The notes under the pieces were generated by a model, which was not told the DNA's origin, made no database searches, and worked only from the letters and a program-made list of their open reading frames with translations. The translations under genes and the position numbers were made by a program. Positions 1-7,352 of a DNA stretch of 64,000 bases are shown here, piece by piece. Source of the DNA: Halorientalis regularis. GTDB taxonomy: Archaea; Halobacteriota; Halobacteria; Halobacteriales; Haloarculaceae. Within the stretch, counting starts at the first letter, position 1. Every line of letters begins with the position of its first letter. The DNA is taken from the NCBI RefSeq assembly GCF_023698535.1, contig NZ_JALJCL010000013.1:57426-121425 (forward strand), written 5' to 3'.

Positions 1-1836
1 GACCGGCTTCGAGAGGGAACGACGGTCGACGCAATCGGCGACGCTGTGACCGAGGCGGCTACGACGCTAGAGCTCTCGGACGTGTTCGGCGTCGTAGGCG
101 AAGAGACGACCGTCACGCCGGTCCGTGACGACGACACGAACGTCGACGACTGGCAGCCGCGCCCCCAGAATAACCAAACCCAGGCCGTTACCGCTCCAGA
201 CTACGTTTGTGATGCCTGTGGGCGGCACGTCAGTCAGCACGAACTACGCAGCCACGAAGACGCAACGGCGGATAACGCGCAGATAATGGCGGACCACGCC
301 CCTGCGGCTAGTGCTGATATGGCCAGTCCCGAGACGGTCGGGCTGGCGGCCGGCGGGGCGAAAGACGTCACGAACTTCCGGGAGAACGCCGAGAGCGGCT
401 ACACGCCACAACCCGAGGCAATCAGCGACGAGGGGCTGTTCTACGACTACTACTTCGAGACGGGCGCGCCGACGGAGACGGACGCGCTGTTCGCGCCGCG
501 ATACGCAGCGGCCGTGAGCGAACACCCGATCTCCGGTGAAACCGAGCGCTATCTGTCGGTCGGGCTGGACTCGACGCTCTCGGTGGCGGAGTTCGAACGC
601 CCCCGACTGGATCTGGTCGCCGTACTCGATGTTTCCGGGTCGATGAACAGCGAGTTCGACGGGTACTACTACGATGAACACGGGCGCAAACGCGAGGCCG
701 AGAACGACGCCACGACGAAACTGGCAGCCGCCACTCAATCGCTCTGTGCACTGACCGAGCAGCTCTGCGACGACGACCGGCTGGGCGTCGTGCTGTACAA
801 CAACCGGGCGCACGTCGCGAAACCACTCCGGGACGTCGGATCGACGGACATGGATGCGATCCGGCGACACATCGGCGAGGTCAGTGCGGGCGGCGGAACG
901 AACCTCGAAGACGGCTTCGAGGCTGCCTGGGACATGCTCGCTGACGGTGAACCCCGCGAAGATCTCGAACGGCGCGTCGTGTTCATGACCGACATGATGC
1001 CCAATATGGGCGCAACCGACGAAAGCGAGCTCACCGACTTGTTCGCCGACGCGGCCGACCGTGGCATCCACACGACGTTCATCGGGATGGGGCTGGACGC
1101 CAATGCCGAACTTGCCGACGCGCTGTCGGGGATTCGGGGTGCGAATCACTACTTCGTTCACTCGGCGACGGAGTTCGAGCAGCGCCTGGGCGAGGAATTC
1201 GCGTACATGGTCACACCGCTGGTCTATGACCTTGGGCTGGAACTGGAGACCGACGAATGCGAGATCGCCGCGGTACACGGGTCCCCGTCAGCCGACGACG
1301 CGACCGGGGAGCTGATGCACGTCACCACGCTGTTCCCCTCGGCCAAGGACGACGGGGAAGCCCGTGGCGGCGTGGTCCTGCTCCGACTGGATGGCGGAGT
1401 CGGGCCGGTGAACGTCGACCTGATCGCGTCCTGGACCGAACGCGACGGGAGCGAGCACTCCCAGCGGGTGACCGTCGCGCTCCCCGACGGCACGGAGTCG
1501 TTCGACCACGACGGCGTTCGGAAGGCCGTCGCGCTGGCCCGCTACGCCAGGGAACTCCGCTCGTGGGCGAGAAACGTCCACGAGCGCGCTGCGTCGACCA
1601 ACGGGGTCGACGATTGGCTGCCGACCGACCAGCGGGGCGAACACGAACGGGAATCCGTGCCGCTAGGCGTCCCGGATGAGTACACGGCACGGTTCGAGCA
1701 ACTCCGGGCGTATCTGGACGCCGAGATGCAGGCTGTCGGCGACGACGACATGGAACAGGAACTGGCGCTGCTCGACATGCTCCTCGAGCACGGTGCGAAC
1801 AGAAACCCCGACACGAACCAGGAATCCGAGAGGTGA
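1..1836 (+). CDS. VWA domain protein (5' end outside window)
   Basis: The reading frame is open to the first base of the window, so the true start probably lies upstream; the first in-window start candidate is a GTG at 46. Counting from that GTG, a Cys-x2-Cys...His-x4-His zinc-knuckle-like segment lies near residues 53-70, and a von Willebrand A domain begins near residue 190 with the MIDAS motif DVSGSM, followed by the conserved Thr and Asp regions. VWA domains bind a divalent metal and mediate protein contacts. There is no signal peptide or membrane segment, so it is probably cytosolic. It is 7 nt upstream of the HAD-HEAT gene and heads a four-gene plus-strand cluster ending in a CARF-like/PIN pair. 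The VWA fold is clear; the partner and role are unknown. Confidence 0.8.
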   Translation, partial: DRLREGTTVDAIGDAVTEAATTLELSDVFGVVGEETTVTPVRDDDTNVDDWQPRPQNNQTQAVTAPDYVCDACGRHVSQHELRSHEDATADNAQIMADHAPAASADMASPETVGLAAGGAKDVTNFRENAESGYTPQPEAISDEGLFYDYYFETGAPTETDALFAPRYAAAVSEHPISGETERYLSVGLDSTLSVAEFERPRLDLVAVLDVSGSMNSEFDGYYYDEHGRKREAENDATTKLAAATQSLCALTEQLCDDDRLGVVLYNNRAHVAKPLRDVGSTDMDAIRRHIGEVSAGGGTNLEDGFEAAWDMLADGEPREDLERRVVFMTDMMPNMGATDESELTDLFADAADRGIHTTFIGMGLDANAELADALSGIRGANHYFVHSATEFEQRLGEEFAYMVTPLVYDLGLELETDECEIAAVHGSPSADDATGELMHVTTLFPSAKDDGEARGGVVLLRLDGGVGPVNVDLIASWTERDGSEHSQRVTVALPDGTESFDHDGVRKAVALARYARELRSWARNVHERAASTNGVDDWLPTDQRGEHERESVPLGVPDEYTARFEQLRAYLDAEMQAVGDDDMEQELALLDMLLEHGANRNPDTNQESER

Positions 1837-1843
1837 CTCACCG

Positions 1844-3625
1844 ATGCACGTGTTCGCCTTCGATCGCGACTGGACCGTCGACGTGAATCCGCACCCGCGA
1901 CACGAGGCCGTGCCGCTAGAGTGGGTCAAGCATCTCGCCCACGAGACCCATCACGCAGTGTACGCGATCGGGAATCAAGACCTTGCCGAGGAAGCGGCGA
2001 TCCCCGGCGTGGTCGACATCGTCGGTCGCCACGCCGACAACTGGGACGAGTGGCTCGGCGGCAAACAGCCCGATGGATACTACGAACGATTCCCGACCCG
2101 CCGCGAACGCCTGTCACTCATCGCCGACCTGCATCCCGACGCCGACGAATACGTCGTCGTCGACGACCTCGACCTGAGCGATATCGCCGGCTGGGCGCAC
2201 TACCACGCCTGGGAGTTCGTCCCAGCCGTGGAACGCGGGGAGATACATCCGGACCTCCCTTGGGCTCGCGAGCCTGTCGCCGACGGTGGATATCCGACGA
2301 GTGCGGGCATCATCCCGGTCGACGCCGCCGATCTCGCGGAGTTCATCGACGAGTATGCTGACGCGCCGGCGTTCGAACTCAGGTACGATGATGAGAGTTC
2401 GGAGCGCACCTACCTGTTGGCCGATATCTCGGTGATCGACCGGACGGTCGAGCGCCCAGCTGCTGCACCGGCGATTCGGTGTCACCCAGCTTCGCCACGA
2501 GCTGATCCGTTCTCGGTGCGCGTCGATGCCGTCGAGCAACTGTCGACTGTCGATCCACCGGCAGAGGCGTTCACCGCGGCCGCCGAGGCGCCAACCGAAC
2601 GCGCGACCGCGCTCCGGCGACTGGCCGAGGCGAAACCCGACGCAGTCACTGTCTCTGCGGTCCTCACGTTGCTGGACAATCAAAACGAAGACTCCCGGCA
2701 GGACGCGCTCAGAGCGTTGCGCCTCGTGGCGGATAATCGTCCCGAGGACTGCACGCCAGCGATTCCGATCCTCCGGTCGCTGTTACAGCGCGACGACCTC
2801 GCTGCGCCCGCCGATGCACTCGGAACACTCCAAGCGATCGGCGAAACCGACCCCGCTGACATCGCGCCACTGACCGAGGAGATCAGGACGTATCTCGGTG
2901 CAGCCGACGACGCGGTTCGACGCGAGTCCGTCCGATGCATCGCCGCGATCGCAGACGGTGACCCAGCGGACGCAGTCGACGCTGTGCCCGCGCTCGCAAC
3001 CGTCATCGAAGACCAGGCTGACGGGTTGCCGTACGCGGTGTACACGCTCTCCTGTGTCACCCAAGAGTTCCCGGAAGCGGTCGAACCGGCGGCTGGTGCA
3101 CTCGGTGACGTAATCGCTGACGCCACACAGCAGGATTCCGTCCGGCTGAACGCGACCGCAGCGCTCGGCCGCATCGTCGGTGAACACCCGGACACCGGGC
3201 TCGACATCGTCGACGATGTCGCGGCCCTGTTCGACGCCGACAATCGTAAACTCAGGAACAACGCCGTCGGACTGGTCGGTGACGTCGCCACGGTCCACAC
3301 CGACGTCGTCGAACCATACACCGACGACATCGGATCGTTGTTGACTGTCGACGACACGTACACGCGGATCAACGCGAGTGCGGCGCTCGCTCGCATCGCC
3401 GAAGACTTCCCGGACGAGGTGGCCCCGCTTGCACCGCAATTCCGTACGTTGCTCGACGACGACCATCCGGTCGTCCGGAAAAACGCGTGCTGGGCGCTCG
3501 GCCACCTCGGCGACGACACGGCAAAATCGACGCTAGAAACGATCAGCGAGACGGACGACGACGAAGACGTCCGGACCCGGGCCATGTGGGCGGTCGCTCA
3601 GATCGAAGGTGCACACGACCCGTAA
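1844..3625 (+). CDS. HAD-like domain plus HEAT-repeat protein
   Basis: ATG at 1844 is chosen because it follows the VWA stop by 7 nt and gives the N-terminus MHVFAFDRDWTVDV, which carries a HAD-like motif I (D-x-D-x-T/V). A VVVDDLDLSD segment near residue 105 resembles the acidic motif IV. From about residue 225 to the end (593 aa) the protein is made of roughly ten HEAT-like helical pairs of about 37 residues, with recurring NA...LG/IA signatures, as in PBS-lyase-type HEAT proteins. No membrane segment is seen. The family suggests a scaffold with a phosphatase-like head. Its position between a VWA protein and a CARF-like/PIN pair suggests one complex or pathway, which is inference. Confidence 0.75.
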   Translation: MHVFAFDRDWTVDVNPHPRHEAVPLEWVKHLAHETHHAVYAIGNQDLAEEAAIPGVVDIVGRHADNWDEWLGGKQPDGYYERFPTRRERLSLIADLHPDADEYVVVDDLDLSDIAGWAHYHAWEFVPAVERGEIHPDLPWAREPVADGGYPTSAGIIPVDAADLAEFIDEYADAPAFELRYDDESSERTYLLADISVIDRTVERPAAAPAIRCHPASPRADPFSVRVDAVEQLSTVDPPAEAFTAAAEAPTERATALRRLAEAKPDAVTVSAVLTLLDNQNEDSRQDALRALRLVADNRPEDCTPAIPILRSLLQRDDLAAPADALGTLQAIGETDPADIAPLTEEIRTYLGAADDAVRRESVRCIAAIADGDPADAVDAVPALATVIEDQADGLPYAVYTLSCVTQEFPEAVEPAAGALGDVIADATQQDSVRLNATAALGRIVGEHPDTGLDIVDDVAALFDADNRKLRNNAVGLVGDVATVHTDVVEPYTDDIGSLLTVDDTYTRINASAALARIAEDFPDEVAPLAPQFRTLLDDDHPVVRKNACWALGHLGDDTAKSTLETISETDDDEDVRTRAMWAVAQIEGAHDP

Positions 3626-3695
3626 CGGCGCGAAGGTTCTTCTGACAGAGCGATGAACATAGCGCACCCACTCGGCGGGGTTCCCTTTCCTACCA

Positions 3696-4196
3696 ATGTC
3701 AACACCAGACTCAGACGGCACTCCCAACTACTGGATAACGACCGCGAGTCCGACGATCGAAGCCGTCGTGAACCCGCTGACGGCAGCCTGTACCGAAGCC
3801 GGGTACGTTCCCGACGTCGTTCGGATCTTGGACAATCCCACTGTCCGCGAAAGCAGTGCGCGAGCTGCCGAGTTGGCGGGAGAGCTCGTCGCTGCACACG
3901 CAGGTGAAGAACCCGACATCGACCGCATCACGATCGAAACCGAACGTAATTTTGAAGCCATCGTCGACTACCACCGACACGCGGTCGAAGACGCTCACGA
4001 CGACGGTGCGACAGTCGCGATCGACGTGACGCCCGGCCGGAAGTTCATGTCCGCGATCGCCTTCCAGGCTGGCATCCAGTTCGACGCTGACCACGTGTAC
4101 TATCTGCATCTCCACTCCAGCGACTACTACAATCGGGTCTATCCCGAGATCCCCAGGCCCGGTGTCGACCTCGTGGACTTCACGGAGGTATTCTGA
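3696..4196 (+). CDS. CARF-like ligand-sensing domain protein
   Basis: A 166-aa single-domain protein. Near residues 107-118 it has the sequence DVTPGRKFMSA, which matches the signature loop of CARF (CRISPR-associated Rossmann fold) domains, D-x-T-x-G-x-K-x-M. An N-terminal strand and helix of the type TASPTIEAVVNPL also fit. CARF domains bind cyclic oligoadenylates or related nucleotides and switch effector nucleases. The gene's last base is shared with the ATG of the PIN gene (TGATG), so the two are translationally coupled and look like a split sensor and effector. No cas gene, CRISPR array or nucleotide cyclase is visible in the window. The family call is from motif reading; the ligand is unknown. 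Confidence 0.7.
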   Translation: MSTPDSDGTPNYWITTASPTIEAVVNPLTAACTEAGYVPDVVRILDNPTVRESSARAAELAGELVAAHAGEEPDIDRITIETERNFEAIVDYHRHAVEDAHDDGATVAIDVTPGRKFMSAIAFQAGIQFDADHVYYLHLHSSDYYNRVYPEIPRPGVDLVDFTEVF

Positions 4197-5239
4197 TGCT
4201 ACTGGCACGCTCATCTCTGATGTTACTGCTCAACGCGTTGTACGACCATGGGCAGACCACGATCACAGTCGAACATCCGTCGGACGAGATCGGGGAACTA
4301 CTGCGTATCCGACTCGACGATACGACCGAAGCGACCGTGAGCATCACCGCCGATCGCTACGAGTACGAGGACCGCCGCGCCGAGGTCGAGCGTGAGTACG
4401 GCGACGCCGCCTACGAGGACCTGCCCCAGCCTCAGGATTACGTTCGAACGCTTATCGCCGGCGGGCTGTTCGACGTAGCTAACAAAGACGAGATCGACGA
4501 GTTCCTGCGACGACACGGCACGCCGGACTTGGAGGCTGGACACGATCCAGTGATGGCCGGGATCGACACGAACCTGTTTGGCTGGCAACTACCCTCGGTC
4601 CTGGATCTCGACCCCGATGCCGAGCAATATCACCGATCCAACGGCAGACCGCCCGTGACCGGATTCGTCCTCTCCTCGGGCGTCAAAGAAGAACTGGACT
4701 GGCACTACAAGCACTACGACACTCGAGAGCTGACGCGGGCCTTCGGCGACGAGTTCGAGCGCCTCGACAACCAGCCCGCCGGGGAGAACCGCGAGGGGTT
4801 CCTCGGGTTGTATCAGTTCCGCCGGTTGATGGCGCGACGGCAGACTGACTTCGCGTACAGCGATACCGGTGACGCCGAGATCGTCGAGGGATACGTCGAC
4901 TACCAGGACGAACACCGGAAGGAAGTCCTGCTGTTCAGCAACGACACGGGCTTCGTTGAGCGCGCCAACGACGCGGGCGTCAAAGCTCAGAAGGTCGCCT
5001 TCCCGCCGAACGTTCCGAAGCGGGCGACTGTCCAGTGGGAAACGCTGTGTGATCTACTGTACGTTGCAGCTGTCATCTTCGGTGTCATCGTGCTTCCGAA
5101 GGCGACGCTATACGGTGTCTGGAACGGAAAGAACGGATCACATTGGAAAAATCAGAAATTGGTCATCGAAAACCGAAGCCCGAAACTCGAAGCACAACTC
5201 GACCGCGATAGCCGAATCGTGGACGCGTACGACGGGTAA
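4196..5239 (+). CDS. PIN-domain nuclease coupled to CARF-like sensor
   Basis: A 347-aa protein whose ATG overlaps the CARF-like stop. Residues 1-115 are a helical region of unknown function. A PIN nuclease core starts near residue 120 (MAGIDTNLFGW, first catalytic Asp), continues with SSGVKEELDW near 155 (conserved Glu) and LLFSNDTGFVERA near 240 (Asp pair). PIN domains are metal-dependent RNases. Near residues 281-300 is a short hydrophobic stretch (LLYVAAVIFGVIVLP) that could be a membrane anchor or buried helix. A Lys-rich tail follows. Together with the upstream gene this looks like a ligand-gated RNase. Whether it cuts tRNA, mRNA or other RNA cannot be told. Confidence 0.75.
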   Translation: MLLARSSLMLLLNALYDHGQTTITVEHPSDEIGELLRIRLDDTTEATVSITADRYEYEDRRAEVEREYGDAAYEDLPQPQDYVRTLIAGGLFDVANKDEIDEFLRRHGTPDLEAGHDPVMAGIDTNLFGWQLPSVLDLDPDAEQYHRSNGRPPVTGFVLSSGVKEELDWHYKHYDTRELTRAFGDEFERLDNQPAGENREGFLGLYQFRRLMARRQTDFAYSDTGDAEIVEGYVDYQDEHRKEVLLFSNDTGFVERANDAGVKAQKVAFPPNVPKRATVQWETLCDLLYVAAVIFGVIVLPKATLYGVWNGKNGSHWKNQKLVIENRSPKLEAQLDRDSRIVDAYDG

Positions 5240-5284
5240 GGTTCCCGAGTATCGCAGATTCTCCGGCGTAGCCGCTCGCATCCC

Positions 5285-5773
5285 CTACTCTCCGATCTCC
5301 TGTAGTTTGTTTTGGACTTGCGTGTACACTGTCGGATGAAGGTTCATTCCTTCGTTGACGAGATCGTACAGGACATCACTGGCTTCTGTTGGTGACAGCA
5401 CACCCTCTTTTGCGCATTTTAGCAGCAGTGTGGTCACCCACCAACACTCGACGCCATGACTCCGGGCAACTTGGATCAGTCCCTTGTCGTTGGCCAGAAG
5501 TACTTCTTCGCCTTCGTCGGCCAACAAAACCACAGCCGCGTCCGTGACGGCGATCCCCTCCATCGCGGCTACTTCCTCGGCCTGTGCCGGCGTCTCGCAC
5601 ACTGTGACATCCTCCAAAAACGAGCGAAGCGGGGCGGTGCCTCTTTGCCCCTCGGCAATGACTTCTTCTCTCACCCCGTCAGGTGTTCGGATTTCGTCGA
5701 AGACAGCAGAGACGAGATCGAGGCGGCCGATCCGCGCCAGCGGGATCAGCGCAGACGAATCCACGACGACCAT
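5285..5773 (-). CDS. PIN-like toxin, DUF3368 type
   Basis: A 162-aa protein starting MVVVDSSALIPLARIG, the N-terminal Asp-containing strand of the DUF3368 branch of PIN domains. A second acidic cluster, VTDAAVVLLAD, lies near residues 77-87 and LLANDKGLIQVA near 93. This family pairs with UPF0175 antitoxins, and that partner is immediately upstream, sharing one base (TGATG). It is predicted to be a ribonuclease toxin held inactive by the antitoxin. The C-terminal 45 residues form the helical tail usual for this family. It converges on the CARF-PIN cluster, with only 45 nt between the two stops. Confidence 0.8.
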   Translation of the reverse strand: MVVVDSSALIPLARIGRLDLVSAVFDEIRTPDGVREEVIAEGQRGTAPLRSFLEDVTVCETPAQAEEVAAMEGIAVTDAAVVLLADEGEEVLLANDKGLIQVARSHGVECWWVTTLLLKCAKEGVLSPTEASDVLYDLVNEGMNLHPTVYTQVQNKLQEIGE

Positions 5774-6066
5774 CAGAGGCGCTCCAAATCGCGTTCGAGG
5801 TCCTCGGTCGTGTACCCGATATCGATGCCCTCCTCAGCGGCGAGCGAGAGCATTTCGACGTACGACACGTCGGCCACGTCGGCCGCGCGACGAATTGTAA
5901 TCTCATGCTCACGGAGTTGCTCCAGTGCCTTCTCTTTTCGCCAGTCCGCCAACCCACGGCGGATAAGACGGCGAAGCACCTCTGATCTGTCCGCGGTCAA
6001 CTCCGCTTCGAGTTCAGCCAAGACTTCTTCATCGTCCTCTGGGATTCGGGTCGTGACCGTCTTCAT
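5773..6066 (-). CDS. UPF0175 family antitoxin
   Basis: A 97-aa protein with an N-terminal ribbon-helix-helix-like segment (MKTVTTRIPEDDEEVLAELEA) and the C-terminal UPF0175 signature around residues 60-90, RRAADVADVSYVEMLSLAAEEG. It is expected to bind its own promoter and neutralise the downstream DUF3368 PIN toxin. It overlaps that gene by one base. A perfect 9-bp inverted repeat lies just upstream of the start and is the likely operator, so autoregulation is inferred. Confidence 0.8.
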   Translation of the reverse strand: MKTVTTRIPEDDEEVLAELEAELTADRSEVLRRLIRRGLADWRKEKALEQLREHEITIRRAADVADVSYVEMLSLAAEEGIDIGYTTEDLERDLERL

Positions 6067-6081
6067 CGTTACAACAAGGTA

Positions 6082-6107
6082 CGTTACGATACAGCATAAT
6101 CGTAACG
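6082..6107. promoter_or_regulatory. Palindromic operator of the UPF0175/DUF3368 module
   Basis: Perfect inverted repeat CGTTACGAT-N8-ATCGTAACG, 16 nt upstream of the antitoxin ATG on the minus strand. Its position and symmetry fit an autoregulatory antitoxin site. Confidence 0.65.
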
Positions 6108-6166
6108 GTAGCTCCGCCGCGTACCGCTGTTTTCAGGCCGACGTGTGGGAGTGACTATGACCACAG

Positions 6167-6511
6167 TCAATATTCGGCGAGACTGCGGTTCTGCGCGGAC
6201 CTCGTCGCTCGCCCGACCTGGATGTACTCAAAGCGACCTGGGTCGTCGACGCTTGATTGAATGTGGTCTAACGTATCATCGTTCATCGACGCGATTTCGA
6301 TCACCGTCAACGGGCGTTGCGTGAGCGCGTAACTGCTGGCGAACCCGGTTGGCTTTACGACGAGTACAGACTCGGAGTCGGCATCCCTGAGTATGAGTTC
6401 TGCGTCTCGGTGGGTGTGGACCGTCGCCGACAGTTCTTCGACCGGGAACAACACTGACGCGTCGTCGTAATCAAGGTAGTCACCAGCGTTGTGATAATGC
6501 CCTATGTACAT
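6167..6511 (-). CDS. Small acidic protein, paralogue of the 48.7-kb gene
   Basis: A 114-aa protein of no family I can name. It shares a clear pattern with the 118-aa protein at 48740: Y-x-D-x-A-x-LFPVxxL near residue 18, HRDAxLxLxDxDxExVxVVxPTxxAxSYxLTQ in the middle, and an ending like SLAE. It has no Cys, membrane segment or signal peptide. Both copies sit in toxin-antitoxin or nuclease-rich neighbourhoods and start beside an AT-rich promoter. Upstream of this gene is an AT-rich stretch (6512-6550) that probably holds the TATA box. It is real by conservation of the paralogue; function unknown. Confidence 0.65.
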   Translation of the reverse strand: MYIGHYHNAGDYLDYDDASVLFPVEELSATVHTHRDAELILRDADSESVLVVKPTGFASSYALTQRPLTVIEIASMNDDTLDHIQSSVDDPGRFEYIQVGRATRSAQNRSLAEY

Positions 6512-6577
6512 ATACTGGTAAATATTAATTACTCCTGTTTATTCCTTGTGGCAGTGCTAATAGTCGCAGACGCAATC

Positions 6578-7006
6578 TCAATTAAACGGGTTATTCGCTG
6601 TCGCAAGGCGCGTAATACCGTCGAGGGCGTCGAAGTCGTCGTCGAAGGAGTATAGATACTCGATATCCTCACGTTGCATGTACGCAACGATAGTCGCGTC
6701 GCCAAAGGAGAGTTCCTCGTATCTCTGAAAGAGCGTCACAGCGTTAGTGAAATCCTTCTGGGCCGCGTCGCGTACTTCGAATCCAGCAGAGCGATGGAGA
6801 CGCTCGTACGTCTCCACGGCCGTTTCGTGACGCTTCCGGTTGTGAATCCAATTGAGGGTTTCGAGCGCGACGTAGTTCGTCACGCGTCCAGTTGGCAAGT
6901 CGCCATGGTCCATCTGCCGGACGATCTCCGTCGCGACCTCGTGATGTGCATCATCGACATCCGCCATTCCGATGAGAACACCTGTGTCGACGACTGCGAC
7001 CGCCAT
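6578..7006 (-). CDS. vapC: VapC-type PIN toxin
   Basis: A 142-aa PIN domain: VAVVDTGVLIGMAD at the N-terminus (first Asp), YVALETLNWI near residue 46 (Glu), SFGDATIVAYM near 100 and YSFDDDFDAL near 118 (acidic cluster). VapC proteins are metal-dependent RNases that usually cut tRNA or rRNA. The start shares its first base with the stop of the upstream AbrB-type antitoxin. It is closely similar in layout to the PIN toxin at 9953, including the ending TAxNPF/Y, so the two are paralogues on either side of the helicase gene. Confidence 0.85.
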   Translation of the reverse strand: MAVAVVDTGVLIGMADVDDAHHEVATEIVRQMDHGDLPTGRVTNYVALETLNWIHNRKRHETAVETYERLHRSAGFEVRDAAQKDFTNAVTLFQRYEELSFGDATIVAYMQREDIEYLYSFDDDFDALDGITRLATANNPFN

Positions 7007-7275
7007 TACGTGTCCCCCGAGAACGCAGAATCATCCTCGTAACCGGCGATATCGTGCGTTTCGGACCCCTTACCCCCCATAGACACCGGTTCGAAGTCGT
7101 CGAATGCCCCGTACCGCTCTTTGACGACCTCGACGGAGAGCTCCCCATCCTCGTTGATATTCCACCGGAGTTTGTCGCCGGCCTCGATGTCGAGTCGGTT
7201 CCGGAGTGAGGCCGGAATTGTGACCATCCCCCGGTCGCTAACTTTGGTTTCTTCGGGGACATCATCAGTTGCCAT
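7006..7275 (-). CDS. vapB: AbrB/SpoVT-type VapB antitoxin
   Basis: An 89-aa protein with the swapped-hairpin AbrB fold signature KVSDRGMVTIPASLRNRLDI and GDKLRWNINEDG near residues 11-45. The acidic tail should bind and block the VapC toxin encoded next. A dyad TACATGT-N6-ACATGTA lies 29 nt upstream of the start and probably serves as its operator. It is similar to the antitoxin at 9701. Confidence 0.85.
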   Translation of the reverse strand: MATDDVPEETKVSDRGMVTIPASLRNRLDIEAGDKLRWNINEDGELSVEVVKERYGAFDDFEPVSMGGKGSETHDIAGYEDDSAFSGDT

Positions 7276-7303
7276 ATTCGGATATACACACCCTCTCCAA
7301 ATA

Positions 7304-7323
7304 CATGTTGCGCCACATGTACC
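7304..7323. promoter_or_regulatory. Dyad operator upstream of vapB
   Basis: Inverted repeat TACATGT-N6-ACATGTA, between the vapB start and the 3' end of the helicase gene. Half-site length and the 6-nt spacer match the repeat upstream of the second vapB at 9651. Confidence 0.55.
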
Positions 7324-7352
7324 CCTCTCGGGTCGCCAATCGGTAAGCCCCC

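Noticed and set aside
244..1278. Long minus-strand frame opposite the VWA gene
   Set aside because: Shadow of the GC-rich plus-strand gene; Arg/Val-rich composition and no family pattern. The same applies to long antisense frames at 7944-9212, 11796-13778, 39013-41274 and 53192-55243.
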